Source: an uncultured Rubrobacteraceae bacterium (GTDB lineage: Bacteria; Actinomycetota; Rubrobacteria; Rubrobacterales; Rubrobacteraceae). Taken from it: a stretch of 15,439 nt of DNA. The number at the start of each line of letters is the position of its first letter. Positions within the stretch are counted from its first letter, which is position 1. The notes below the pieces were generated by a model that worked only from the letters and a program-made list of their open reading frames with translations, did no database searches and was not told the DNA's origin. This document shows, piece by piece, positions 1-8,224 of this stretch. Made by a program: the position numbers and the translations under genes. The stretch covers positions 1 through 15,439 of the forward strand of contig CADCVI010000043.1 in NCBI GenBank assembly GCA_902806105.1, read 5' to 3'.

Positions 1-768
1 TTAGAGGGTTGTCCCTGTGCGTCTCCTGCGCCGGATGAGGGCGGCGACGAGCACGCCGGCGAGGATGACGGTGGAGGAGAGCAGGAAGAGGCGGACGTTC
101 TCGGGGGCCCGGTGGCCCAGGTAGGAGTAGACCAAGGTCTGGGGGAAGACCCCCAGAGCCGTGGCGCCCAGAAAGCGGCGGAAGCTCATGTGGGTGATCC
201 CGGCGGCGTACGAGACGACGTCGAAGGAGATGCCGGGGACGAGCCGGGCGATCACGACGGCGTACAGCCCCCACCGCGCGAACCACCGATCCGCCGACTC
301 CAGGCCCCCCTTCCCGACGACTACCTCGACGGGCACCCTCCCGAGAGACCGGGAGATCCAGAAGCACACCGCCGCCGCGAGGGTGTGCCCGAAGAGGCTC
401 AGGGCCCACCCCCAGAAGGTCCCGAACGCGAGCCCGTTGGCGAACGTCAAGACGAAGGAGGGCAACGGCGCGGCGAGCGCTTGCAACACCATCAGGAAGG
501 TCGATGCGACGGGAGCCCACGCCCCGTACGAGAGGATGTACTCCCCCAGCCCGCCCACGTCCCCGCTCGCCAGGATGCCCGTCGCCTCCCTGACCTCCGC
601 ACGGAACCCGGCCGAGATCCCGTAGAGCAGCCCGAATACGCCCCCGAACGCGACCACTATGCCAAGGCGCAGGAGCCGGATCGTCCCCACGGAGAGCCCG
701 GCGTGCCCCTCTGGGCCGCTCGCGGGCGGGGACCCGGAGGGATCGGCACGTTCTTCCGTGGGATGCAA
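1..768 (-). CDS. TVP38/TMEM64 (DedA/SNARE-associated) family membrane protein
   Basis: A 255-residue multi-pass membrane protein of the TVP38/TMEM64 (VTT/DedA-like) family. Hydrophobic segments lie at about 33-52, 83-110, 113-137, 167-190, 198-216 and 226-245. The family hallmark is at 174-190, where A-R-L-V-P-G is followed by FDVVSYAAG, preceded by the FANGLAFG stretch near 108-116. The tail is short and basic (RRRRR, 246-250). Family members are proposed to act in lipid or polyprenyl-phosphate movement across the cytoplasmic membrane; the substrate here is unknown. The start is TTG, 6 bases after the stop of the upstream propeller gene, with no good ribosome site. A GTG at 688-690 (residue 27), just before the first membrane segment, is an alternative start. 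The stop TAA falls on bases 1-3, so the gene is complete. It may be the last gene of the minus-strand unit, but no functional link to glycolate use is evident. Confidence 0.85.
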   Translation of the reverse strand: MHPTEERADPSGSPPASGPEGHAGLSVGTIRLLRLGIVVAFGGVFGLLYGISAGFRAEVREATGILASGDVGGLGEYILSYGAWAPVASTFLMVLQALAAPLPSFVLTFANGLAFGTFWGWALSLFGHTLAAAVCFWISRSLGRVPVEVVVGKGGLESADRWFARWGLYAVVIARLVPGISFDVVSYAAGITHMSFRRFLGATALGVFPQTLVYSYLGHRAPENVRLFLLSSTVILAGVLVAALIRRRRRTGTTL

Positions 769-774
769 TGGGGC

Positions 775-1992
775 CTAGCGGTAGACGCCGTTGTGTCCCA
801 GGCTGTAGCGTCCGGGGTTCGGGAAGTAGGCGATGCCGTGGGGCTGGGTGCCGGTGTAGATCGTGCTCAAAGTCTCTCCGGTCCCGGTGTCGATTACGTA
901 GACGGCGCCGTCGTAGCGCCCGGAGACCCAGAGTTGGCGGCCGTCCGGCGAGAGCTGGAACATGTCCGGGCTGCCCCCCGTCGTCCAGGTGTCGGTGACC
1001 TCGCGTGTCGCGAAGTCTACGACGGAGATCGTACCCTCGAGCCGGTTGCTCACGTAGAGCGACTTCGTATCTCGCGAGACCTGCAACCCGTGCGCCCCCT
1101 CGCCGGTGGGGATAAAGTCGACCTCCTCCATCGTCTCCCCGTCTATCACGGAGAGGCCCATGGTGCCCTGGTTCGCGACGTAGAAGACCGAGCCGTCCGG
1201 CGAGAGCTTTATGTCGATGGGCAGCCCCCCGACCTCGGCGTGGTCCACGAGCTCCATCTTCTCGACGTCGACCTTGGAGACGACCCCGCTCCACTCGCTG
1301 CTCGCGAGGAGGTACCTCCCGTCCGCCGAGAAATCCATGTGGTCCACGCCCGGCCAGGGGATATAGACGCTCCCCAGAAGCTCCCAGGTCTCCGGGTCGC
1401 GAAACTCCAGCGTCTGGACGCGCTCGGCGACTACGACGGCCTTCTCGCCGTCGGGGGTGTAATAGAAGTTGTACGGGAACGGGGCCTCGATCGTCTCCTT
1501 CGGCCGTCCCGTCCTCGCGTCTATCACCGTGAAGGTGCCGGAGGCCTCGTTGTTGACGTAGAGCTCGGTCATGTCCCAGGACGGGGTGACGTGATACGGA
1601 AGCTCCCCGACGGCGAAGCTATCCACGACCTCGAAGGTCTCGGGGTCCACGACGCTCACGGTGCCGTCTATGATGTTCGGCACGTAAACCCTCTCGGGGA
1701 TGCCCTTCAGATCCTCCCTGACCTCGGTGGACATCGCCCCCGAGTAGACGTTCCCCACGGGGTCCTTCTGGCTCGCCTCTTCGACCCTGGCCGTGGCTTC
1801 GGACGGATCGGCCCCGGCCTCCTCTTCCACGGTAGTCGACGGCTTCTCCTCGACCGGGGGTGCTGCGGGGTTCTCCCCGGCGGCGGTCTCGCCGCTCTCG
1901 GCAGTCCCGATGACATCGGAGGGGGCGCATCCGGTCAGGGGCCAGGCTACAAGAAGTAGAACGAGCAGGTACTTGTGAGCGGAACCCCCCAT
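775..1992 (-). CDS. YVTN-type seven-bladed beta-propeller lipoprotein, function unknown
   Basis: A 405-residue secreted lipoprotein. The signal peptide (residues 1-21, KYLLVLLLVAWP core) ends in a lipobox, L-T-G-C, with the cysteine at about residue 22. Lipidation would anchor it to the outer face of the membrane. A low-complexity acidic/proline linker follows to about residue 75. The rest is a run of about 40-residue YVTN/NHL-like blades with recurring pieces such as VYVPNIIDGTVSVVD, LYVNNEASGTFTVID, FYVANQGTMGLSVID, LYVSNRLEGTISVVD and LWVSGRYDGAVYVID, each with an SPDG-type turn. This fits a seven-bladed propeller. Such proteins bind ligands, metals or partners and show no catalytic motif here. 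ATG at 1990-1992 is preferred because it directly precedes the basic signal-peptide start; a TTG nine bases upstream is also possible. Neither has a strong ribosome site. It follows the lyase gene after 65 bases and may share its transcript. Confidence 0.85.
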   Translation of the reverse strand: MGGSAHKYLLVLLLVAWPLTGCAPSDVIGTAESGETAAGENPAAPPVEEKPSTTVEEEAGADPSEATARVEEASQKDPVGNVYSGAMSTEVREDLKGIPERVYVPNIIDGTVSVVDPETFEVVDSFAVGELPYHVTPSWDMTELYVNNEASGTFTVIDARTGRPKETIEAPFPYNFYYTPDGEKAVVVAERVQTLEFRDPETWELLGSVYIPWPGVDHMDFSADGRYLLASSEWSGVVSKVDVEKMELVDHAEVGGLPIDIKLSPDGSVFYVANQGTMGLSVIDGETMEEVDFIPTGEGAHGLQVSRDTKSLYVSNRLEGTISVVDFATREVTDTWTTGGSPDMFQLSPDGRQLWVSGRYDGAVYVIDTGTGETLSTIYTGTQPHGIAYFPNPGRYSLGHNGVYR

Positions 1993-2057
1993 CTCGCACA
2001 AAATATCACATGGTCTGCGATTCGTGTCCTCTTATTCGTCGTCTTCTCGCTGGTTAT

Positions 2058-2981
2058 CTAGCCGTTGGGTCGTGTCTCCGACGCACGCACGAGATCCAGG
2101 GTGTTACGGGCCATCCTGATGGAAGCGGCGTCGACCATCTTTCCGTCCATGTTTATGGAACCGGAGCCTGCGGCCTCGGCCTCTTCGTAGGCACCGACCA
2201 CCTTCTTCGCCCACTCGACCTCTTCTTCCGTCGGTGAGAACAGCTCGTTGACGGCCTCGATCTGCCCCGGATGGATGCACCATTTCCCATCGAAGCCTAT
2301 CGAGCGGGAGAGCAGACAGCTCCTGCGCAGCCCCTCCTCGTCTCGAAAGTCCGCGACCGGGCCGTCCACCGCGCGCAGCCCGGCGGCGCGGGCGGCGACG
2401 ACGATACGGTGCATGACGTAGTGGAAGCGGTGTCCGGGGTAGAGGTCGTCCCACTCGTCCGCCGTCCCGATGCTCGTCTGGGGCATCCGCACGCTCGCGG
2501 CATAATCCCCCGGACCGAAGTGGAGCGCCTCCAGGCGATCGGTCGCGCGCGCAATAGCGTCGATGTTCACGAGGCCGAGGGCGGTCTCGATCTGGGCCTC
2601 CAGCTTGACCTTGCCCGGCTCCAGTCCCGATGCCGCTTCGACGCCGCGCAGGAGCGTATCCAGCGTGACGAGATCCTCGGGAAGTTCGACCTTCGGGACT
2701 AGGATGAGGTCCAGGCTCTCCCCCGCCTCTTCGGCCACCTCGATCACGTCCCGGTAAAAGTACGGGGTGTCGAGCGCGTTCATGCGGTACATCGTCGGCC
2801 TGCCCCGCCAGTCGCGCTCGTTGACGGCCTGGATCACGTTCTTGCGCGCCTCGGCCTTCGAACCCGGAGCCACAGCGTCTTCGAGGTCGAGAAAGAGAAG
2901 GTCCGCCCCGGAGGACAGACCTTTCTCGACCATCTTCGTGCTCGACGCCGGGACCGCGAGGACCGAGCGGGAGACCCTCAC
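2058..2981 (-). CDS. L-malyl-CoA / beta-methylmalyl-CoA lyase (HpcH/HpaI-CitE superfamily)
   Basis: A 307-residue TIM-barrel enzyme of the CitE/HpcH superfamily. It fits the Mcl1 type best: reversible cleavage of malyl-CoA to acetyl-CoA plus glyoxylate, or of beta-methylmalyl-CoA to propionyl-CoA plus glyoxylate. Visible motifs are RSVLAVPAS (5-13), FLDLEDAVAP (30-39), an arginine in MYRMN (66), E132 in IETALG, LHFGPGDYAASVR (153-165, D159), DGPVADF (206-212), GKWCIHPGQIE (232-242) and MDGKMVDAASIRMA (278-291). The last blocks closely resemble proteobacterial Mcl1. E132 and D159 fit the Mg ligands known in the family. The GTG start has an AGGGG site 8 bases upstream and lies 11 bases past the glcF stop, so the gene is in the glycolate operon. 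Sharing glyoxylate as substrate or product makes the placement logical. Other CitE-like activities, such as malyl-CoA thioesterase, cannot be excluded by reading. Confidence 0.85.
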   Translation of the reverse strand: MRVSRSVLAVPASSTKMVEKGLSSGADLLFLDLEDAVAPGSKAEARKNVIQAVNERDWRGRPTMYRMNALDTPYFYRDVIEVAEEAGESLDLILVPKVELPEDLVTLDTLLRGVEAASGLEPGKVKLEAQIETALGLVNIDAIARATDRLEALHFGPGDYAASVRMPQTSIGTADEWDDLYPGHRFHYVMHRIVVAARAAGLRAVDGPVADFRDEEGLRRSCLLSRSIGFDGKWCIHPGQIEAVNELFSPTEEEVEWAKKVVGAYEEAEAAGSGSINMDGKMVDAASIRMARNTLDLVRASETRPNG

Positions 2982-2992
2982 CGGACTTGCCC

Positions 2993-4522
2993 CTACCTGT
3001 TCAGCAGCAGGGTCTCGACCGACTTCCCGCGAATGCTCGCGTCGAGGACCTCCATCGGGTGGGCCATCGGCATGGAGTGACCCATGCGCCTGAGGCTCGC
3101 CTGGATCTGGAGTATGCACCCCGGGTTCGACGTAACGACCATGCGCGCTCCGGTGTTCAGGACGTTCGTCGCCTTGCGGTCGCCAAGCTCCGTGGCGGGC
3201 TCGGGCTCGACCATGTTGTAGATGCCCGCCGAACCGCAGCAGATCTCGGCCTCCTTTATCTCCCGCACCTCCATCCCCGGAATCTGCTTGAGCGTCTGGC
3301 GCGGCTGCTTCCTTATCCCCTGCGAATGCGCGAGGTGGCAGGCGTCGTGGTACGCCGCCGCGACCGGCAACGGGTTCCTCTCGGCGACCGGCCCGAGCTC
3401 CTGCAAAAACTCCGAGACGTCGCGAACCTTGGCGGAGAAGTTGCGCGCCTTCTCGGCGTAGGCCCGATCGTCTCGCAGGAGGTAGCCGTACTCCTTGAGG
3501 GTAGAGCCGCAACCGGCGGCGTTGATGATGATCCGGTCTACCCCTGCGTCCTCGAACTCGTCTATAAGCTTGCGCGCGAAGCCGAGGAACTCCTCCTCGC
3601 GCCCGGCGTGGACGCTCAGGGCGCCGCAGCAGCCCTGCGCCTTCGGCGTGACGACGTCGCAGCCCTCGGCGGTCAAGACCCGCACGGTGGCGGCGTTGAC
3701 CTCGGAGAAGAAGACGCGCTGGACGCAGCCCTTGATAAACCCGACGGTCATGCGCTTCTCGCCCTCGGCCGGGGTGAACTCGGGGACCTCCTGCTGCTTC
3801 GTGAGCATCGGCATGAGGGCCTCCATGGCGCGCATGCGCTTGGGGAGCATCTTCATCACGCCGGCCTTGCGCAGCATGTCGCCCACGCCGAAACGCTGGT
3901 AGAGCTTCAGGGGGGCGGCGGCCACGCGGAGGCGGTTCGGGTAGGGGAAGAGCTGGAAGATCATCTCGCGGAACGCCTTGTCCTGCGCCGATCGCTCGTA
4001 GCGCCGCTCGACCTGCCCGCGCGTCGCCTCGATAAGCTTGTCGTACTGCACCCCCGACGGGCACGCCGTGACGCACGCCATGCAGCCGAGGCAGAGGTCG
4101 AAGTGGCGGACCATCTGATCGTTGAGGGGCTCCTCTTCGAGGCCCTTGTTCATGAGGTAGATGCGCCCGCGCGGGCTATCCATCTCCTCGCCGAAGAGGA
4201 CGTACGTCGGGCACGTCGGCAGGCAGAAGCCGCAGTGGACGCAGTCGTCGATGAGGTCCTTCTCCGGCGGGTGGTGGGAGTCGAAGGCAGGGAAGATCAC
4301 GCTGCCCGACTCGGTCTTGCGCCCGATACCCACGGTCTGCATGACGGACCCTCTTGAGGCGAAGGTGTCTGCGGGCACGTCCTCGGGGCTGCCGGCGCCT
4401 ATCGCGCCCGCCATCCCCTCGTCCGCCAGGGTAGAGGAGTCGCGCTTGCGCTCGGTGGCATCGGTCGCGTCGTACGGGTTTCCGTCCTGGCGAGGGTCCA
4501 ACGAGCCGTTGTCCTTGTCCAC
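2993..4522 (-). CDS. glcF: Glycolate oxidase iron-sulfur subunit GlcF
   Basis: The 4Fe-4S electron-transfer subunit of the membrane-associated glycolate oxidase complex, 509 residues from the GTG start. Two ferredoxin-like clusters are intact: C94-x2-C97-x2-C100-x3-C104-P and C144-x2-C147-x2-C150-x3-C154-P. Two CCG (cysteine-rich) domains follow, with GCCGALSVHAG and ICCGSAGIYN, plus HDACHLAHSQGI between them. E. coli GlcF has about 407 residues; the excess is mainly an 80-residue polar N-terminal extension that looks disordered. Two starts are plausible. GTG at 4520-4522 has GGGAGG six bases upstream and shares one base with the glcE stop (TAGTG). ATG at 4340-4342 (residue 61) has AGAGGG six bases upstream and would give 449 residues. 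The glcE overlap suggests translational coupling. It passes electrons from the flavin subunits, probably to quinone. Confidence 0.95.
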   Translation of the reverse strand: MDKDNGSLDPRQDGNPYDATDATERKRDSSTLADEGMAGAIGAGSPEDVPADTFASRGSVMQTVGIGRKTESGSVIFPAFDSHHPPEKDLIDDCVHCGFCLPTCPTYVLFGEEMDSPRGRIYLMNKGLEEEPLNDQMVRHFDLCLGCMACVTACPSGVQYDKLIEATRGQVERRYERSAQDKAFREMIFQLFPYPNRLRVAAAPLKLYQRFGVGDMLRKAGVMKMLPKRMRAMEALMPMLTKQQEVPEFTPAEGEKRMTVGFIKGCVQRVFFSEVNAATVRVLTAEGCDVVTPKAQGCCGALSVHAGREEEFLGFARKLIDEFEDAGVDRIIINAAGCGSTLKEYGYLLRDDRAYAEKARNFSAKVRDVSEFLQELGPVAERNPLPVAAAYHDACHLAHSQGIRKQPRQTLKQIPGMEVREIKEAEICCGSAGIYNMVEPEPATELGDRKATNVLNTGARMVVTSNPGCILQIQASLRRMGHSMPMAHPMEVLDASIRGKSVETLLLNR

Positions 4523-5814
4523 TAAATGCCTCCCACGAACCTACCCGGGTTCATTATGCCCCGGGGATCGAACTTCTCTTTCAAGCGCCGGGTGAGCTCC
4601 AGCCGGGTGCCCATCGGCCCCCACACCTCGACCCGCTTCTTGAACGACACGGGGGCCTCGCGCACGACGACGCTCCCGCCCCTCCTCACCCAGATCTCCC
4701 TGAGCTCCTCCGTCACCGCGACCCGCCCGTCCTCGTCGCCTCCCGAGAGCCCGACGTACGCGACCCCGGTCGCCGCCTGTCCGGTAACGCGCGGGGCATC
4801 GAGGCCCTTGCGCGAGCACGCGCCGACCGTCGAGTCGAGGACCCCGGTGAGCTCGGCGGGCGGGAAGGATACCTTCAAGGTGACGTTGTCCGATGCGTCG
4901 GGGCCTCCGGGCGGAGAGAGCGGCCCGAGGTTGCCGGCCTCCTCGTCCGAGAGCGTCCGGGTCTCGCCGAAGCCCTTGAGTAGAAACTGGGCGGTCTCGG
5001 CCTGCGCCTCGACGGCGGGCGGTATCCCCTCGACGAGGACCGTCAGCAGCTTCGCCCCCTCGCCCCAGTGGAGCTCCACGGCGCTCGGGACGAGCTGGGA
5101 GTGCATGATGGCCTGCGTCGCCTGGCCCGCCGCCGCCGCGTCAGGAAGCTCGACGGCCACGGTGCGCGCCGACTCCGGGAGGGGATGGAGCCGGAAGTTG
5201 GCGCTGGCGATCACGCCGAGGGTCCCCAGGGAGCCGGTAAACAGCTTCCCGAGATCGTAGCCCGCGACGTTCTTGACTACCTTGCCGCCGGCCTTGGCGA
5301 TCGTCCCGTCCGGCAGGACTACCGTGACCCCGATGATCAGGTCCCTGAGCGTCCCGTAGCGGTAGCGCCGGGGCCCCGAGGAGTTCGCCGCGACGATGCC
5401 GCCGACGGTCGCCCCCGCCTCTCGCTCCGGCGGATCTACGGCGAGCATCTGGTTCGAGCCCGCGAGCTTCTCCTGGAGGTCGTGGAGCTTCAGCCCGGCC
5501 CCGGCCCTCACTACCTGGTCGCCGGGGACGTGCTCTATGACCTCGTTCATCCTCACCGTGCTCACGACGAGGTCGGCCTCGCGCGGCGGGTTCCCAAGGG
5601 ACATGCTGGTGCCGCCGCCCCGGGGGGAGACGGCGAGCCCGCCGTCGTTCGCGAGCTTCAGGAGGGCGCTCAGCTCCTCGACCGTGCCGGGCTCGGTGAC
5701 GAAGGAGGGACGGACGCCCTCGATCGCGTCCGTATCCTGAGCCTCGCGGGCGTTCGCCTCGCCGACTATGCCTTGCAGGTCTCCGAGGGAGACGTTGTTC
5801 GTGCGCGTATCCAT
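4522..5814 (-). CDS. glcE: Glycolate oxidase FAD-binding subunit GlcE
   Basis: The second flavin subunit of glycolate oxidase, 430 residues. The N-terminal PCMH-type FAD domain covers about 35-215, with VSPRGGGTSMSLG, the AGATVGGIVAANSSGPRRYRYG block, DLIIGVTVVLPDG and NVAGYDLGKLFTGSLGTLG. The C-terminal half is divergent, but the tail carries the family ending FDPRGIMNPGRF. This pattern (short C-terminal domain, GPRRYRYGTLRD, KVVKNVAGYDL) separates GlcE from GlcD. ATG has a GGAGG site eight bases upstream that begins within the glcD stop codon region, and the gap to glcD is 13 bases. The stop TAG overlaps the glcF GTG by one base. It is somewhat longer than E. coli GlcE (about 350). All three subunits are needed for the E. 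coli enzyme, and all three are present here in the order D-E-F. Confidence 0.95.
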   Translation of the reverse strand: MDTRTNNVSLGDLQGIVGEANAREAQDTDAIEGVRPSFVTEPGTVEELSALLKLANDGGLAVSPRGGGTSMSLGNPPREADLVVSTVRMNEVIEHVPGDQVVRAGAGLKLHDLQEKLAGSNQMLAVDPPEREAGATVGGIVAANSSGPRRYRYGTLRDLIIGVTVVLPDGTIAKAGGKVVKNVAGYDLGKLFTGSLGTLGVIASANFRLHPLPESARTVAVELPDAAAAGQATQAIMHSQLVPSAVELHWGEGAKLLTVLVEGIPPAVEAQAETAQFLLKGFGETRTLSDEEAGNLGPLSPPGGPDASDNVTLKVSFPPAELTGVLDSTVGACSRKGLDAPRVTGQAATGVAYVGLSGGDEDGRVAVTEELREIWVRRGGSVVVREAPVSFKKRVEVWGPMGTRLELTRRLKEKFDPRGIMNPGRFVGGI

Positions 5815-5827
5815 GTTCGCGGCCTCC

Positions 5828-7282
5828 CTAGAAGTTCTCTGCGAGGCCGGCCTTCTGGACCGGATGCATGTGGAAGGGACCGGGCTTCTCGCCGCACAGG
5901 CGCGGGGTCGGGAAGACCTTGCCGGGGTTGCAGATGTGGTGCGGGTCGAAGGCGCACCGGAGGAGCTGCATGGTGTCCATGTCCTCGTCGGTGAACATCT
6001 TCGGCATGTACTTCTTCTTGTCCAGCCCGATGCCGTGCTCGCCGGTGAGGGAGCCGCCGTGCTCCAGGCAGGTCATCACGATCCTGCCGGCCAGGTCCTC
6101 GGCCTGCTCGGCCTCGCCGGGGACATCGTTGTCGTAGAGCACCAGGGGGTGCAGGTTGCCGTCTCCGGCGTGGAATACGTTCGCCACACGCATCCCGTAC
6201 TCCTCGCCGAGCTGGTTTATGCGCTTGAGGACCGCCCCGAGCTCCGTGCGCGGGACTACCGCGTCCTGCACGTAATAGTCGTTCGCGATGCGCCCCATCG
6301 CGGCGAAGGCGGCCTTGCGGCCCTTCCAGAAGAGCGCCCGCTCCTCGTCGTCCTCGGCGATCCTTATCTCCGAGGCGTTCGCCTCCTCGCAGATCTTGAT
6401 GGTCTGGTCGAACTGGCTCGAAACCTCCGCCTCCGGTCCGTCGAGCTCGACGATGAGGATGGCCCCGGCCTGCGGAAAGCCCGGATGGACCGCGGTCTCG
6501 ACCGCCTCGATGCACAGGGCGTCCATCATCTCTATGGCGGCGGGGACGATGCCGCTCCCGATGATCCCGGAGACCGCGTCCCCCGCCTCCTCCGTGTCCT
6601 TGAAGGCGGCGAGCACCGTCCTCACGGACTCGGGCTTCCTCACGATGCGCAGCGTGATCTTCGTGGCGATGCCGAGCGTCCCCTCGGAGCCTACAAAGGC
6701 CCCGAGAAGCTCGTAGCCGGGGGAGTCGGGGGCCTTGCCGCCGCCGACGTTGACGAGAGAGCCGTCGGGCAGCACGATCTCGGCCCCCATCACGTGGTTC
6801 GTGGTGAAGCCGTACTTCAGGCAGTGGACGCCGCCCGAGTTCTCGGCGAGGTTGCCGCCGATGGAGGAGATAATCTGGCTCGCCGGGTCCGGCGCGTAGT
6901 AGTAACCCTCGTCCGCGACCGCCTGCGAGACCCAGATGTTTATGACCCCCGGCTCGACGACGACGCGCTGGTTCGCGATGTCGACCTCGATGATGCGCCG
7001 CATCCTGCTCAGGACGATCAGGACGCCCGACTCGACAGGGAGCGCCCCGCCGGAGAGTCCGGTGCCGGAGCCGCGGGCTACGAACGGTATGCCCTCGTCG
7101 TGGCAGTACTGGACGATTCTCTGGACGTGCTCCGTGGATTCCGGGAGGACGACTATCTCGGGGATAACCCGGTAGTTCATGAGGCCGTCGCACTCGTAAG
7201 CCCGGAGCTGTTCGCGTTCGGAGATCACCCCCTCGGGCCCTAGGATCTCCGTCATGCGGTCCACAAGTCGACTGCTAGCCAT
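5828..7282 (-). CDS. glcD: Glycolate oxidase catalytic subunit GlcD (FAD-linked)
   Basis: The catalytic flavoprotein that oxidises glycolate (and often D-lactate) to glyoxylate, 484 residues, close to E. coli GlcD (499). The PCMH FAD domain spans about 35-220, with PFVARGSGTGLSGGALP, IGGNLAENSGGVHCLKYG, ADEGYYYAPDPAS and FVGSEGTLGIATKITL. The FAD-oxidase C-terminal domain carries NVFHAGDGNLHP and SLTGEHGIGLDKK, holding the conserved histidines, and ends with FDPHHICNPGKVFP. ATG is preceded by AAGGGA/GGGAG at suitable spacing. It is downstream of glxR by 43 bases and upstream of glcE by 13. D-lactate dehydrogenase of the same fold is an alternative by sequence alone, but the adjacent GlcE and GlcF and the glyoxylate-processing genes point to glycolate. 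Confidence 0.95.
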   Translation of the reverse strand: MASSRLVDRMTEILGPEGVISEREQLRAYECDGLMNYRVIPEIVVLPESTEHVQRIVQYCHDEGIPFVARGSGTGLSGGALPVESGVLIVLSRMRRIIEVDIANQRVVVEPGVINIWVSQAVADEGYYYAPDPASQIISSIGGNLAENSGGVHCLKYGFTTNHVMGAEIVLPDGSLVNVGGGKAPDSPGYELLGAFVGSEGTLGIATKITLRIVRKPESVRTVLAAFKDTEEAGDAVSGIIGSGIVPAAIEMMDALCIEAVETAVHPGFPQAGAILIVELDGPEAEVSSQFDQTIKICEEANASEIRIAEDDEERALFWKGRKAAFAAMGRIANDYYVQDAVVPRTELGAVLKRINQLGEEYGMRVANVFHAGDGNLHPLVLYDNDVPGEAEQAEDLAGRIVMTCLEHGGSLTGEHGIGLDKKKYMPKMFTDEDMDTMQLLRCAFDPHHICNPGKVFPTPRLCGEKPGPFHMHPVQKAGLAENF

Positions 7283-7325
7283 ACTCCCGTCCCTTCCCTG
7301 CCGCCCCGGGCCCGAAGGCCCTCGA

Positions 7326-8213
7326 CTACCCTATCTCGTGTTGCGCGAGGTCCTCGATGAAGGTCAGGATCGCCGAGTGGTCCCGGTCGCCCCGCCCCCT
7401 CACCTTCAATGCCTCCAACATCTGATCCACTATAGCGGTAACCGGCAGCGACACCCCGTACTCCCTGCCTGCCGCGAGCGCTATCCCGAGATCTTTGTGG
7501 TGCAATTCTACCCGAAAGCCCGGATCGAAGGAATGATCCAAGAACTTGTCCCTCTTTACCTCCATGACCTTGTTCCCCGCGAGCCCGCCCGAGAGGACGT
7601 CAAGGATCTTCGACGGCTCCACCCCGGCCTTCGACCCGAGCACCAGCGCCTCCGAGACGGCCTCGATGGTCAGCCCGACCACGATCTGGTTGCAGGCCTT
7701 CACGACCTGCCCCGCCCCGGCATCTCCAACGTGCGTGACGGTCTTGCCCATGACCTCGAACAGCGGACGAGCGCGCTCGAAGTCCTCCTCGCTCCCGCCG
7801 ACCATGATCGAGAGCGTCCCGTCCTTCGCGCCCACGTCCCCGCCCGAGACCGGCGCGTCGATCATCGAGGCACCCTTCTCGCGGGCCTTCCCGGCGAGCG
7901 CCCGCGCCACCACCGGGGAGATCGTGCTCATGTCGACTATAAGCGAGCCTTCCCCGATCCCTTCGAGCAACCCGCCCTCCCCCGCGACGACCGCCTCGAC
8001 GTCAGGGGAGTCCGGGAGCATGGTGACGATGATCCCGGAGCTCTCGGCTACCGCCCTGGGGGTATCTGCCACCGTGGCGCCGTCGCCCGCCAGCTCTTCG
8101 GCCTTCTCCTTCGTGCGGTTGTACAGGACGAGCTCGTGGCCCGCCTCGATGAGGTTCTTCGCCATCGGGCGTCCCATGATCCCGAGCCCCACGAAACCGA
8201 TCTTCTGCGCCAC
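7326..8213 (-). CDS. glxR: 2-hydroxy-3-oxopropionate (tartronate semialdehyde) reductase
   Basis: A 295-residue beta-hydroxyacid dehydrogenase that reduces tartronate semialdehyde to D-glycerate with NAD(P)H. The Rossmann motif is at 6-20 (GFVGLGIMGRPMAKN), the substrate-binding signature DAPVSGGDVGAKDGTL at 119-134, and the catalytic lysine is K172 in GAGQVVKACNQ. Length matches E. coli GlxR/GarR (292-294). The GTG start has an excellent AAGGAGG site six bases upstream, immediately after the hyi stop codon; the gap to hyi is 11 bases. Relatives such as 3-hydroxyisobutyrate dehydrogenase share these motifs, so the specific substrate is assigned from the hyi, gcl and glycerate kinase neighbours. 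Whether it is closer to GlxR or GarR cannot be settled by eye; the two catalyse the same reaction. Confidence 0.92.
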   Translation of the reverse strand: MAQKIGFVGLGIMGRPMAKNLIEAGHELVLYNRTKEKAEELAGDGATVADTPRAVAESSGIIVTMLPDSPDVEAVVAGEGGLLEGIGEGSLIVDMSTISPVVARALAGKAREKGASMIDAPVSGGDVGAKDGTLSIMVGGSEEDFERARPLFEVMGKTVTHVGDAGAGQVVKACNQIVVGLTIEAVSEALVLGSKAGVEPSKILDVLSGGLAGNKVMEVKRDKFLDHSFDPGFRVELHHKDLGIALAAGREYGVSLPVTAIVDQMLEALKVRGRGDRDHSAILTFIEDLAQHEIG

Positions 8214-8224
8214 GTTATGCCTCC

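Noticed and set aside
112..1959. Long 615-codon plus-strand open frame opposite the TVP38 and propeller genes
   Set aside because: It is the antisense shadow of two well-supported genes. The product is Arg/Gly/Pro/Asp-rich with no domain, as expected from high-GC opposite-strand frames.
1993..2057. Terminator between the lyase and the lipoprotein gene
   Set aside because: The gap is AT-richer than its surroundings, but I find no stem-loop followed by a T-run, so separate transcription of the lipoprotein gene is not shown.
2982..4076. Upstream extension of the malyl-CoA lyase frame to a 672-codon frame
   Set aside because: The extension overlaps glcF in another frame and reads as low-complexity Arg/Gly-rich sequence. 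The lyase homology starts at the GTG at 2981, which has a good ribosome site.
5828..7282. D-lactate dehydrogenase as the identity of the GlcD-like gene
   Set aside because: The fold is shared, but adjacent GlcE- and GlcF-type subunits and the glyoxylate-processing genes make glycolate oxidase much more likely.
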